64,000 bases of DNA, from contig JAPLHB010000203.1 in the NCBI GenBank assembly GCA_026389845.1, positions 1 through 64,000 of the forward strand. Reading direction: 5' to 3'. The notes below the pieces were generated by a model that saw nothing but the letters and a program-made list of their open reading frames with translations, had not been told where the DNA came from and did not search any database. Position 1 is the first letter of the stretch. Each line of letters opens with the position of its first letter. This stretch comes from Chloroflexota bacterium. GTDB taxonomy: Bacteria; Chloroflexota; Anaerolineae; CG2-30-64-16. Positions 7,914 through 17,300 of this stretch are shown here, one piece after another. A program made the position numbers and the translations under genes.

Positions 7914-9653
7914 TTAGCGGAGCAACGGCAGCCGTGCCGTGATGGCGGCGCCCTGGCCGGGGCCAGCGGTGATCGTAAGCTGCCCGCCGTAGAGCAGGAC
8001 GCGCTCGCGCATCCCCATCAGCCCAAAATGCCCCTGATGAGCCAGGTCGGCCGGCTGCTCCGGCGGGGTGAAGCCGACGCCATCGTCGCGGATCAACAGG
8101 GTCAGTGTGTCGGCCGCAAACCCAACCTCGACCCAGGCGTTTTGGGCGTAAGCATGGGCAGCCACGTTGGCGAGCGCCTGCTGGACGATGCGGTAGGCGG
8201 CCAGTTCCAGGTCGGGGGCCAGCCGAACCACCTCGCCGCTCACCGTCAGGAGCACGCGCAGGCTGTGGCGCGCTTCCGTCTGCTGCGTCAGCATCTCCAG
8301 CGCCGGCACGAACCCGAGGTCCTCAAGGTAGATCGGCCGCAGATCGCCGATGATCCGGCGCAGACCCGCGATCTCCTCGTCAATCAAGCCGTTCAATTCC
8401 TGGAGTCGGGGGCCAACGCGTGCAGGGTCATGGCCGAGGGCTTTCTGCGCCATTTGGCCGCGCTGTTTCAAGGCGATGAGGCCCTGGATGATGACATCGT
8501 GAAGCTCATGAGCCAGCCGTGCGCGCTCATCTTCCTGGCCCTGGGTGAGGGCAGTCAGGTAATCGCGCATCCCGCCCTGGTAAGCGCGGATTCGTTCGGC
8601 CATCTGGGATAGGGTCGCACGCAAGTCATCAATCTCCTGCACCCCACCCACCGGCTGCCCGATGGCGTCGAAATCCCCCCAGGCCACCCGCGCAGCCCGC
8701 CGATCAAGCTCCTGGAGCGGACGCACGACGTTGAGCACGCCCAGCGAGACGGCCAGTAACGCGACCACTGCGACGAAGAGCAGCAACAGCGGCAGCACTT
8801 CGACGACGCTTATCCCCATCGCAGCGATGGCGCGGACATCTTCGGCCGTGATCAGCGTCCAACCGGGCGGCTCGATGCGCGCATACGACGCCAGCAACTC
8901 GCGTCCGGTGCGGTCTCGCAGATAGATCGAACCGGAACCGCTCGCGGGCACGTCTGCGAAGACGCTCGCATCCAGGATTAAGCCGCCGGGGTCATGGTGA
9001 TGGACCCGCTGTCCAGTCTGGTCCAGCACCCACATGGCGCCCTGGGTCTCGCCTTCCATCGGCATGCTGCTTTCACCCAGGCTCAACGCCGCCACGGGCA
9101 ACGCGGCGATCAAGGCCTGGCCGCCGCCAGCAGGGACGGCGATCAACAGGCGCGCGCCTTCCTCGTCCGCGCCTTCCCCACCAGTGAAGTCAGTCTCATA
9201 CTGAGGCCCCCCGGCCGTCACGATCCGTCCGGCCAGCGTGCGCGCAGCATCGCCGTTGGCCCAGGCGGCCGCAGCCGATGAAGCCAGCAGGAGTGCACCG
9301 CGGTCGTCCAGTAACGCCAGGCCGTCGCTGAAGCCGCCGATGGTGTCACTCAGGAGGGAGGATGGCGCGGAGGGGGCTGTGGCCGCGGGCAGCGTCGCAG
9401 CCAGGCGCGTGAGCACGGCCGTTTGCTGCGCGATCTCGCGGCCCAGGCGGTTGGCTTCGGCCGCCGCCAGCCCGCGGTCGCGATCTTCCACCAGGCGGGT
9501 CATGGCCTGGCGGTGGCGCGTGACGCCGGCCAGCGATAGCACCACCAGTACCACCGCCAGCGGCAGGATCGTCCAGAGCAGCAGTTGGGCGCGCAGACCC
9601 CGCAGAAGCCGGCGGTTCCGGCGCGGCTGGCGACCGGTCGTCTCACGCGTCAT
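7914..9653 (-). CDS. NarX-type sensor histidine kinase
   Basis: A 579-residue membrane kinase. TM1 is near residues 24-48. An extracellular Cache-like sensor region runs to about 275, followed by TM2 (about 280-303) and a HAMP domain (VRPLQELDRRAARVAWGDF). HisKA_3 has the phospho-acceptor histidine in ARLAHELHDVIIQGLIALKQ. The HATPase has QQALANVAAHA and DDGVGFTPPEQ and ends LTARLPLLR-like. It overlaps the response regulator gene by 11 nt, so the two are translationally coupled partners. The signal is unknown, but the pair follows the pectin-catabolic genes with only 15 bp between, which suggests a role in carbohydrate sensing. Confidence 0.92.
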   Translation of the reverse strand: MTRETTGRQPRRNRRLLRGLRAQLLLWTILPLAVVLVVLSLAGVTRHRQAMTRLVEDRDRGLAAAEANRLGREIAQQTAVLTRLAATLPAATAPSAPSSLLSDTIGGFSDGLALLDDRGALLLASSAAAAWANGDAARTLAGRIVTAGGPQYETDFTGGEGADEEGARLLIAVPAGGGQALIAALPVAALSLGESSMPMEGETQGAMWVLDQTGQRVHHHDPGGLILDASVFADVPASGSGSIYLRDRTGRELLASYARIEPPGWTLITAEDVRAIAAMGISVVEVLPLLLLFVAVVALLAVSLGVLNVVRPLQELDRRAARVAWGDFDAIGQPVGGVQEIDDLRATLSQMAERIRAYQGGMRDYLTALTQGQEDERARLAHELHDVIIQGLIALKQRGQMAQKALGHDPARVGPRLQELNGLIDEEIAGLRRIIGDLRPIYLEDLGFVPALEMLTQQTEARHSLRVLLTVSGEVVRLAPDLELAAYRIVQQALANVAAHAYAQNAWVEVGFAADTLTLLIRDDGVGFTPPEQPADLAHQGHFGLMGMRERVLLYGGQLTITAGPGQGAAITARLPLLR

Positions 9654-10311
9654 CTAACACCAGCCAGCCCAACTTGAGCGCCTTTGTCACTGCCTCAGTG
9701 CGGCTGGCAACGGCCAGCTTGCCGTAGATGCTCGCCAGATGCCCTTGCGCCGTGCGGTCACTGATGCCCAGCGCGACCGCAATCGCCTTGTTGGTCAGCC
9801 CCTGACTGGCCAGGCGCAGCACATCCAGCTCGCGCTCGGTCAATGGCTCGACCTGCTCGGCGGCGGCAGCCGGCTTGCCGGAGGTCATCTGCGCAACCAC
9901 CTTGGCCGCGATGTCGGGGGCCAACACCTTGCCTCCGCTCGCCACCGCCTTCACCGCCCGCACCAGGTCGTCGGGATCGGCATTCTTCAGGACGTAGCCG
10001 TCGGCGCCGGCGCGCAGCAGGGCGAAAACGTAGGGGGCCTCGTCATAGGCGGTGAGAATCAGCACGCGGATCTCGGGATAGGCGGCCTTGATCTGCCGCG
10101 TGGCCTCGATCCCGTTCATGCCCGGCATTTGCACGTCGAGCACGGCCACGGCCGGGCGGTGGATACCGGCCAGCCGGACAGCTTCAGCTCCGTCGGAGGC
10201 TTCGGCGACCACGGTGATCGCGCCGTCCTCTTCCAGGAATTCGCGGATGCCCTTGCGCACGATGGCGTGGTCATCGGCCAGCAAAACGCGCAGCGGCGTT
10301 GAGGTTATCAT
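9643..10311 (-). CDS. NarL/LuxR-family response regulator
   Basis: A 222-residue regulator. The receiver domain (1-125) has the acidic pair in LLADDHAIVRKG, the phospho-acceptor Asp in VLDVQMPGMNG and the conserved Lys in YVLKNADP. A GerE/LuxR helix-turn-helix sits at the C-terminus (LTERELDVLRLASQGLTNKA, about 155-220). It is the cognate partner of the overlapping kinase. The start ATG at 10311 lies 15 bp after the stop of the hydrolase gene, with AGAGGA upstream, so it is likely part of the 14216-to-7914 operon. Confidence 0.95.
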   Translation of the reverse strand: MITSTPLRVLLADDHAIVRKGIREFLEEDGAITVVAEASDGAEAVRLAGIHRPAVAVLDVQMPGMNGIEATRQIKAAYPEIRVLILTAYDEAPYVFALLRAGADGYVLKNADPDDLVRAVKAVASGGKVLAPDIAAKVVAQMTSGKPAAAAEQVEPLTERELDVLRLASQGLTNKAIAVALGISDRTAQGHLASIYGKLAVASRTEAVTKALKLGWLVLDDA

Positions 10312-10326
10312 GGCACACTATCCTCT

Positions 10327-11463
10327 TCAGAGCCGCTCGTGGAGCCAGGCAAAGGCCGCCGCCTGCATCTCCGAATCGAATCTGTGGGGGCCGGGGTAGA
10401 ATTGGCCGGTATAGGCTTCCGGGCGGCCCACGCCGGCAAAGTGGTCGCGCAACCGGGCATCGGCGGCCCTCATGCCGGGCTCGGTGAAGAGATCGTCTTC
10501 GAGGTCGTACTGCACGAGCAGGGGCGACGGCGCGCGGCAGGCCGCCAGGTCGGGCCAGTCTCCGTGGCGCGCCCAGCCGAAGGGGAAAAACATCCAGGTA
10601 TGCGACATGTTATGATCGAGCAGGCCTTCGTAGGTGCTCATCAGACCGACGATGACCGTTGCTGCGATGCCGTCATGAGTGGCGTTGAGCAACGCGGCGC
10701 GGTTGCCTCCGCCGGAAAGACCCAGGCAACCCACCCGGTCGCGGAGCACGTCGGGCCGCGATAGGAGATAATTGACTGCGATGCGGTCCTCGTGACTGAC
10801 GACGCCGGCCAGATTGGTCCCCAGCGCATTGCAGTATTTGGACACGGTGTGTTCGTGCGGGCCTGTCGCCGCATTGTATTCGGCGATCTCCGCCGACATG
10901 CCCCAGGCGGGGCCGCTGCCGGCCTGCCGCAACGCTTGCGCTGCGGCGCGCACCTCCTCGGGCATGGTCTCCACGGGAAAGCGCCGGCTGCCCCACAGGA
11001 AGGTGTCGTGCACCAGGACCACGAAGCCTTCGGCCGCCAGGGCGTTGGCATAGGCCCTGCCGCCGTAGTACTGCTCCCGGTACGCGACCAGCACGGCCGG
11101 CGGCGCGTCAGGCCCATCAGCGATTTTCTCCTTGCCATAGTACTTGAACCCACCGTGATCGTGCAAGGCCACCAGCGCGGGCAGCGGCTCTCGGGCGTGG
11201 GCCGGCCTGAGGAGATAGGCGTGCGTGCGCGGCCCATAGCCCACCGACCAGGAAAGCTCTTCGCCGGCCAGGCCATCACGTTCCCAGCGCCGTTCCGGCC
11301 GGACATCTAGCGGCATCTCTGGCCCGCGGCAGAAGCCCAGGACCTCGCGCACCAGCGCTTGCGTCTCTGGGCCGGGTGAGGCGACCGGATAGAGCGGCCC
11401 CTGTCGCCGCGCCTCCTCGACCAGATCACTGAAGATGCCGAGATGCTCGTAGTGTTGCGTCAT
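10327..11463 (-). CDS. Alpha/beta hydrolase (dienelactone hydrolase/acetyl esterase-like)
   Basis: A 378-residue soluble alpha/beta hydrolase. Visible features are an oxyanion/His-Gly stretch LVALHDHGGFKYYGKEK, a nucleophile elbow GLSGGGNRA (about residue 245), an acidic region VQYDLEDDLFTEPGM and a C-terminal His in YPGPHRFDSEM, giving a complete Ser-Asp-His triad. There is no signal peptide. In the same operon as oligogalacturonate lyase and KdgF, it may remove acetyl or other esters from imported pectin oligomers. That specificity is inference; the family includes acetylxylan esterases and uncharacterised hydrolases. Confidence 0.8.
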   Translation of the reverse strand: MTQHYEHLGIFSDLVEEARRQGPLYPVASPGPETQALVREVLGFCRGPEMPLDVRPERRWERDGLAGEELSWSVGYGPRTHAYLLRPAHAREPLPALVALHDHGGFKYYGKEKIADGPDAPPAVLVAYREQYYGGRAYANALAAEGFVVLVHDTFLWGSRRFPVETMPEEVRAAAQALRQAGSGPAWGMSAEIAEYNAATGPHEHTVSKYCNALGTNLAGVVSHEDRIAVNYLLSRPDVLRDRVGCLGLSGGGNRAALLNATHDGIAATVIVGLMSTYEGLLDHNMSHTWMFFPFGWARHGDWPDLAACRAPSPLLVQYDLEDDLFTEPGMRAADARLRDHFAGVGRPEAYTGQFYPGPHRFDSEMQAAAFAWLHERL

Positions 11464-11520
11464 ACTTTCGTCCCCTACCGGTCAAGCCGGAGCCAAACAA
11501 GACGACCTACCAGTTTTGGG

Positions 11521-12708
11521 TTACGGCCGGACCATGTACAGGTTGATGCGGCCGCCGAAATCGGAGGCATACAGAATGCGGGCGCCATCCCAGCTCCAGG
11601 TGGGGTGGCAATGCGCACTCTGGGTGTGCCACGAAGTGCGATGGTTGCACAACACGACGGGGCTGGCATGCGGCCGAGAGATGTCAATCAGCACCAGATC
11701 GTCCACATCGTCGCCAACCAGGCAAGTGTGATCCGGGTTGGCGTGGTAGTGATTGCAGTAATAGGGCAAATCAATGCGCCGCACCACGTTGCCGTTACGG
11801 TCGGCCAGACCGACGAAGGGGATCATGGCGTTCTGGTTCACCTGCACGTCGGTGGCGACGGCCTGCGTGCGGTCCGAGGTGATGGTGCCATCGTGGCCGG
11901 GGCCGCGATCATCGAAGAAGATGTAGCCATCCTGGGTCCAGAACTCGTGGCCGACCGAGTCCTGCTCGGTCTGCCGGAAGCAGGGCTTCGCCTCGCGGGA
12001 GGCGAAGTCGAGCAGCCAGATGCGCTGGGTGACCAAGTTCCAGGGGCCCTCGTGACAGAAGGTGCCGAGGGTGCTATCGTCGGGGCAGAACTGGAAATGG
12101 CCGACCCAATGGGTATCTTTGAACGCGTCGAACCAGCCGGAGCCATCCAGGTAGGCCACCGTGATGCGACCGTCTTTGATCAGGTAGAAAGATTCCTTGA
12201 AGCCGGTGTAGTTAGGCCCGCGCGGGACGTCCACCTTCTCATTGCGGCAGAACGCGACGTAGCGCCCGTTGGGGGCAATGGACGGTGCGCCCAGGCTGTA
12301 ATTGTCCGCTTCCTCGTAGATCACGGTTGTCCGGCCAGTAGCCATGTCCAGCTTCTTGATCTGCTCTCCGGTCCTGTAGACGACGATCTGGCTGTCAGGG
12401 GTCTTGGTGACGCTCCCTACGCCGCTGGGCCGCCCATTCTCAGCACCCGATTCGTCGGTCAACTGCACGATCTCGCCGCTGCGCAAATCCATGCGGAACA
12501 GATTGTAAGATGAGTTCTCGTGCGGCGGCCGATCCTCGCCAGAGGCCCGGTCGGAAAGGAAGATGATCTCGTCCTTCTCGGCGTCAAAGGAGTTCTCGGT
12601 GAAATACAAGTGGTGGTTGTTGCCGGTGCTGGTAAGCTGCCGAATCTCGCGGCCCGTCTTCGGGTCGTTGAAGGTATGGATCTCGGATTTCCAGGTTTGG
12701 CCGATCAT
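11521..12708 (-). CDS. ogl: Oligogalacturonate lyase (PL22)
   Basis: A 395-residue cytoplasmic polysaccharide lyase family 22 beta-propeller. It cleaves short oligogalacturonides by beta-elimination, giving 4,5-unsaturated galacturonate. The N-terminus MIGQTWKSEIHTFNDPKTGR is typical. Metal ligands of characterised PL22 enzymes are matched by NHYHA and by QSAHCH (Gln, +3 His, +5 His), and the protein ends in a WSWDGARILYASDFGG blade. ATG 12708 is chosen because GGAAGGTG lies 8 nt upstream; in-frame upstream codons reach into the palindromic repeat. It is flanked by the KdgF cupin gene (via repeat C) and the hydrolase gene. Confidence 0.93.
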   Translation of the reverse strand: MIGQTWKSEIHTFNDPKTGREIRQLTSTGNNHHLYFTENSFDAEKDEIIFLSDRASGEDRPPHENSSYNLFRMDLRSGEIVQLTDESGAENGRPSGVGSVTKTPDSQIVVYRTGEQIKKLDMATGRTTVIYEEADNYSLGAPSIAPNGRYVAFCRNEKVDVPRGPNYTGFKESFYLIKDGRITVAYLDGSGWFDAFKDTHWVGHFQFCPDDSTLGTFCHEGPWNLVTQRIWLLDFASREAKPCFRQTEQDSVGHEFWTQDGYIFFDDRGPGHDGTITSDRTQAVATDVQVNQNAMIPFVGLADRNGNVVRRIDLPYYCNHYHANPDHTCLVGDDVDDLVLIDISRPHASPVVLCNHRTSWHTQSAHCHPTWSWDGARILYASDFGGRINLYMVRP

Positions 12709-12739
12709 GTGTGTTGCACCTTCCATGAGTTTATTCATG

Positions 12740-12950
12740 CAGTACCGCAAAACTTGCTATTGTCACCCTGAGCGGGTCAGCCCCGTGAGGTGTACTGCGG
12801 CAAGAATCCAGCGAAGGGTCTCGTTGCGGCAAGGAGAATTTGTCCTGAGCGCAGCGAACGGATTCTTCGCTGGCGTCACGCCGTAACGAGAGTTCAGGGA
12901 CAGACCCGCTCAGAATGACAGGCAACGGGTAGCGAGTTTTGCGCTATTGC
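12740..12950. repeat. Dispersed palindromic repeat, family 1, copy C
   Basis: Complete copy. The left arm is GCAGTACCGCAAAACTTGCT followed by TTGTCACCCTGAGCGGGTC; the right arm is GACCCGCTCAGAATGACA, then GCGAGTTTTGCGCTATTGC. It lies between kdgF-like and ogl in the same operon, so read-through must occur if they are co-transcribed. It ends 4 nt from the cupin stop codon. Confidence 0.8.
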
Positions 12951-12954
12951 CTAT

Positions 12955-13290
12955 TCACCCTTCCACGAAGTCCCGACGCATGGGGGTGAAGGCATCGAGC
13001 AAGACCGTGGGTGCGTAGGTGACGATATGATGCTTGACGTTCGAAGGAACGTAGTAGCTGCCGCCGCGGCTCAGGCGCACCGGCGCGCGGCCTGCCATCA
13101 GGAAGTCTATCTCGCCGTCTACGACATAACCTACCTGCTCATGAGGATGGCTGTGCTCCCACGAAGCGGCGCCAGCCTCGAACGTGAACTCAACCAGCAT
13201 CAGGTTGTCGCCGTAGCTGAGCACGCGGCGCTGGGCGCCGTCTGGGGTGGTCACGGCTGGTTCGTGAGCGGCATTGGCAATCAGTTTCAT
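12955..13290 (-). CDS. kdgF: KdgF-like cupin (unsaturated uronate ring opening)
   Basis: A 111-residue single-domain cupin. KdgF enzymes convert 4,5-unsaturated uronates to the linear 4-deoxy-5-keto-uronate. Metal ligands fit HSHPHEQ (two His plus Gln) and the later VKHH. The characteristic KdgF signature LLDAFTPMRRDF holds the catalytic Asp, Phe and Arg at the spacing D-x-F-x3-R. Together with PL22 in the same operon this supports pectin/uronate catabolism rather than a generic cupin. It overlaps the upstream isomerase gene by 4 nt (ATGA). Confidence 0.9.
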   Translation of the reverse strand: MKLIANAAHEPAVTTPDGAQRRVLSYGDNLMLVEFTFEAGAASWEHSHPHEQVGYVVDGEIDFLMAGRAPVRLSRGGSYYVPSNVKHHIVTYAPTVLLDAFTPMRRDFVEG

Positions 13291-14216
13291 GGTATGCTCC
13301 TTCTGGTTTTAATATCGGCCGGCGCGACTGCTTCCGGCCTCAACGAGCGCAGCAGATTCAGGGAGGCGTGCGCCCCTTCGACGCTCAACTCGAAGATGAT
13401 CGGGCCTTGATAGCTCGCGGCGGTCAGACGGTCGAGCAGGCGCGTGACGTCCAGGTCGCCCTTGCCCAGCGCCTGGTGGTCCCGACCGTAGCCGAGTTTC
13501 ATCTCGGCGCCTTGCCAGGGGGCATCGTGCAGGTGAATCTCGGCCAGGCGCGGCAGGCACAACTCGAGCGCCTGGAACAGGTCAATCGGGCCGGAGAAGC
13601 CCGCCAGCACGTGCCCGGTGTCCAGGCAGATGGCGACATCTAGCTCTACGGCGGTCTCCAGCAGCAGGTGGAACGGAAATTCGATGGTCTCGATCGCCAG
13701 CCGGCGGGACGATAGCCCGGTCTCGGCCAAGATGGCGCGGATGCTCTCGCGGGCGCTGTTCTGGAAGAAATCTCTCAGGATCAGGTCGCGAGTCGAGTCA
13801 GTCATGGCCCTGCGGTAGAACTCGGCCGCCAGCGGACCGGTGGCGTGTAAAACGTAGGCCTCCGGCTCCAGCGGCCGCGTGGCTCGGATGATCTCGGTCA
13901 CTACGCGCACCGAGCCTTCGCGCACCGGCCGCAACGACGTCGAAGGCTCGACCGACCAGAGCGGCAGATGCACCGTGTAGGACAGCCCCAGCTCGGCCTT
14001 CAACTCAGCCAAGCGCGCGATGGCTGGTCCGGTGAAGGCTTGCGGGAAGAAGAGCGCCAGGTCCCCACCTAGCTCGATCAGTTGGAAGCCCTGCTCGGCC
14101 AGGCGGCGCACGTGCGCGGCATGATCGAAGCCCGCCAGGTGGGCCAGGGCGGTTTGGCGGGAGAGACCCGGTGGGAAGAAGGTGTTAAACTGCATCTCCT
14201 TGATGCCAAAACGCAT
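13287..14216 (-). CDS. TIM-barrel sugar isomerase/epimerase-like protein
   Basis: About 309 residues, AP-endonuclease-2/xylose-isomerase-like TIM barrel. Supporting blocks are EQGFQLIELGGDLALFF, LSYTVHLPLWSVEPS, RRLAIETIEFP, DVAICLDTGHVLAGF and LAEIHLHDAP, with Glu/Asp/His positions typical of the metal site. ATG 14216 follows GAGGTGG; a GTG three codons upstream is possible. It is the first gene of the pectin operon and is divergent from the hybrid regulator. It probably isomerises or epimerises a uronate or keto-sugar intermediate, but no specific reaction can be assigned. Confidence 0.83.
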   Translation of the reverse strand: MRFGIKEMQFNTFFPPGLSRQTALAHLAGFDHAAHVRRLAEQGFQLIELGGDLALFFPQAFTGPAIARLAELKAELGLSYTVHLPLWSVEPSTSLRPVREGSVRVVTEIIRATRPLEPEAYVLHATGPLAAEFYRRAMTDSTRDLILRDFFQNSARESIRAILAETGLSSRRLAIETIEFPFHLLLETAVELDVAICLDTGHVLAGFSGPIDLFQALELCLPRLAEIHLHDAPWQGAEMKLGYGRDHQALGKGDLDVTRLLDRLTAASYQGPIIFELSVEGAHASLNLLRSLRPEAVAPADIKTRRSIP

Positions 14217-14278
14217 CGAGACCACCTCTCGTTGGTTTTGATCGTAGCCATTTTCAAGGCGTGGATCGCAACCTGTGG

Positions 14279-14284
14279 TATAAT
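14279..14284 (+). promoter_or_regulatory. -10 box of the hybrid regulator gene
   Basis: TATAAT lies 42-54 bp upstream of the possible starts of the regulator gene, in the 110-bp divergent region. No clear -35 hexamer is seen at 16-18 bp. The minus-strand promoter for the isomerase operon must lie in the same interval but was not recognised. Confidence 0.45.
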
Positions 14285-14326
14285 ACTCCCATCATACACC
14301 GGTAATCTGCCGAAGGCAAACGCCGA

Positions 14327-17300
14327 TTGGACTTTCCCATGAGTCAAATGGAGACTGGTGGGTTGCGGGCACGACGCCCACGTATCGGCTACATCACGCC
14401 CAGGATCAGCGACCAGCACGGGTTGGCGATCTGGAGTGGCGTGGTCGAGACGGCTCAGTCGCGTGGCGTGGATGTGCTCTGCTTCGCGGGGGGTGAGGTA
14501 CAACATCCGGAATACGCTGGGCGCCGTGGTACGGAAAAGCACGCAGTGGGCAATGCGATCTATGATCTGGTTGACCGGGGGAGCCTTGACGGGCTGGTGG
14601 TGTGGGGCTCATCGCTGGGCTACTATGCTGGCCCCGACGCCACCTACGACTTCTGCCGACGTTTTCAGCCGTTGCCATTGGTGAGCATCGGCGTTGCGCT
14701 GCCCGGCATTCCGGGCGTTGTCCTGGACAGCTACGGTGGGACGCGCGCGGCAATGGCCCACCTCATCGAGGTCCACGGACGCCGCCGGCTGGCGTTCATC
14801 CGAGGCCCGGCGGCGCACCGCGAGGCCAGGGAGCGCTATCGCTCCTACTGCGACACGCTGGCTGCCTACGGCATTGCCTTCGACCCAGACCTCGTTTCCC
14901 CGCCCTATCTGTGGGTGCAAGCGGACGGGATTGAGCTGCAAGCCAACGGCGCCGAGGCTATCCGCCTGTTCCTGGACGAACGCCGCGTCCGGTTCGATGC
15001 GGTTGTCGCGGCCAGTGATACCTTCGCCCTGGGTGCGCTCCCGGCTCTCCAAGCGCGGGGCATCCAGGTGCCGGAACAGGTGTCGGTCGTCGGTTTTGAC
15101 GACAGGCCGGCCAGCCGTGCCGTCACGCCCCCCCTGACCACCCTCAAAATCCGCATGCGTGAGCGCGGCCGGCAGGCCTTATCCATGCTGCTGGCGCGCC
15201 TGGCAGGCGAGAGCCTGCCCGATGAAGTGTCGTTGCCGACGCGCCTGGTCATCCGCCGGTCGTGCGGCTGCTTCGACTCGGCGGTGGTGCGTGCGGGAGA
15301 CAAGCCCAGTGAACCGGCAGCACCGGCGACTGCGAGTGCGACAGTCGAGCTGACCGACCGTTCCACGCAGCGCGCGACCATTCTCGCGGCGATAGACCGA
15401 GAGCTAGAGTCCATTGACGAAACCGTCCGGCACGGGCCGAAGCTGCTCGACGCCTACCTGGCAGAGCTGCTGAACGGGGAGGGAAAAACAGGTAGTTTCC
15501 TCGTCACGCTCGACAACATCTTGCGCCAGGCCGTTGATGCAGGGGGCGAGGTATGGGCCTGGCAAGGTGTGATCTCGGCGTTGCGGGAACAGATGCTGCC
15601 AAAGGTAGCCGGCGACATCCAAAGGCTGAGGCGGGCCGAGAGCCTCTGGCACCAGGCGCGTGTGCTCATCGGCGAGCGTGCCTGGCGCGCGCAGGCTTAC
15701 GCCGACCGCTACGCCAGCCAACAGTCCGACCGTCTGCACGCCATCAGCCGGGCGCTGGCCCTGGCCGGGGACGTTCCCGAGCTGATGGACATCCTGGCGG
15801 CCGAGTTGCCTGCGATGGGCATCGGCTCCTGCGCCATGGCCCTCTATGAGAACCCACAGGCGCCGACTGGCGCCTGCCGCCTGGTGTTGGCTTACGATGA
15901 GCGGGGGCGAGCCAGCCTGGCGCCGGCTGGGGAAGTCTGGTCTGCTCCCGCCCTGGCATCGGGAGGGCTGCTGGCTGATGCTGTGCCCCAAAGTGACGGA
16001 ACTTCGTCCCAGAGTGACGGGACTGCGCCCCAAAGTAACGGGACTTCGTCCCAAAGTAACGGGACTTCGCAGCACAGCATCGTGATTGAACCGCTCTACT
16101 ACCGAGATGAGCAGCTTGGCTTCATCATGCTGGACGGCAGTCGCCGCGAGGGACAGGTCTACCGGGTCCTGCAGGAACAGATCAGCGGCGCGCTGAAGGG
16201 CGTGCTGTTGTTGCAGGAGAACGTGCGCCTGTACCATGCTGCGCTCGCTGCACAGCAGGCAGCGCAGGAAAAACAACGCCTGGCCGAAGAGGCCAACCGC
16301 CTGAAGAGCCGATTCCTGTCCATGGTCAGCCACGAGCTGCGCACCCCGTTGATTCTCCTTGAGGGACTGAGCGAGATGATGCTGCGCGAGGGGCTGGGCG
16401 ATCGGCCGCCCGTGCCCGCTCCGTACCGTCAGGATCTGGCGCGCATCCGCGCGACCGCGCAGCAACTGGGCGGCTTGGTGCGGGATGTGTTGGACCTGGC
16501 CCGCAGCCAGGTCGGCCAGTTGCGGCTGGCAGTCAAGCCGCTGGACATGGCAGCCGTGTTGCAGCCCACCATCCTGGTCGGTGAACAGATGGCGCGCAGC
16601 AAGGGCCTGGACTGGCAGGTGGAGATCGCGCCGGACCTGCCGGAGGTCTGTGGCGATGGCGCCCGGCTGCAGGAGGTGACCCTGAACTTGATCTCGAACG
16701 CGGTCAAGTTCACCGCGCATGGAGAAGTGCGGCTGCGGATAGACGCCGATGACAGCGGGGTCACAGTGTCGGTCAGCGACACCGGCCTCGGCGTGCCGCT
16801 GGACGAGCAAGGGGCCATCTTCGACGAGTTCCGGCAGTCGGAACGGACGGCGGCACGCGGCTTCGGGGGGCTGGGTGTCGGCCTGGCCATCTGCCGGCAG
16901 ATTGTCCATCTGCACGGCGGTGAAATCGGCGTCCAGTCGTCCGGGCTGGAGGACGGCGGCTCGGATTTCTTCTTCAGGCTCCCCGTCGTCGAGCCTGCCG
17001 CTTCGGGCGCAGTGTCACCGTCATTGCGGTTGTCTGCCGTTGGGCAACCGGGGGCTGCGCCCTGCTGCAGTCGCTCGCAGACTGTAGTGCTGCTGACGGA
17101 TCAGGCCGCGAACGGCGAGCTTCTCCAGTCCCATCTGCTGGAGCAGGGCTTCGAGGTGGAAGTGCTGCCGGTCGAAGAAGGTGAAGACTGGCTGGCGCGG
17201 CTGCTGGCGCGGCGGCCGGGCGCAGTGGTGTTGGATCTGCAGCCCACCTGGGAACGCGGCTGGCAGTTATTTGACGTTTTGAAACACAGCGAGGCCACCC

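Noticed and set aside
7779-8612. 277-codon plus-strand frame starting in repeat B
   Set aside because: Starts inside a palindromic repeat and then runs antisense to the histidine kinase.
15404-16915. 503-codon minus-strand frame opposite the hybrid kinase
   Set aside because: It covers the GAF and kinase domains in antisense; composition not protein-like.
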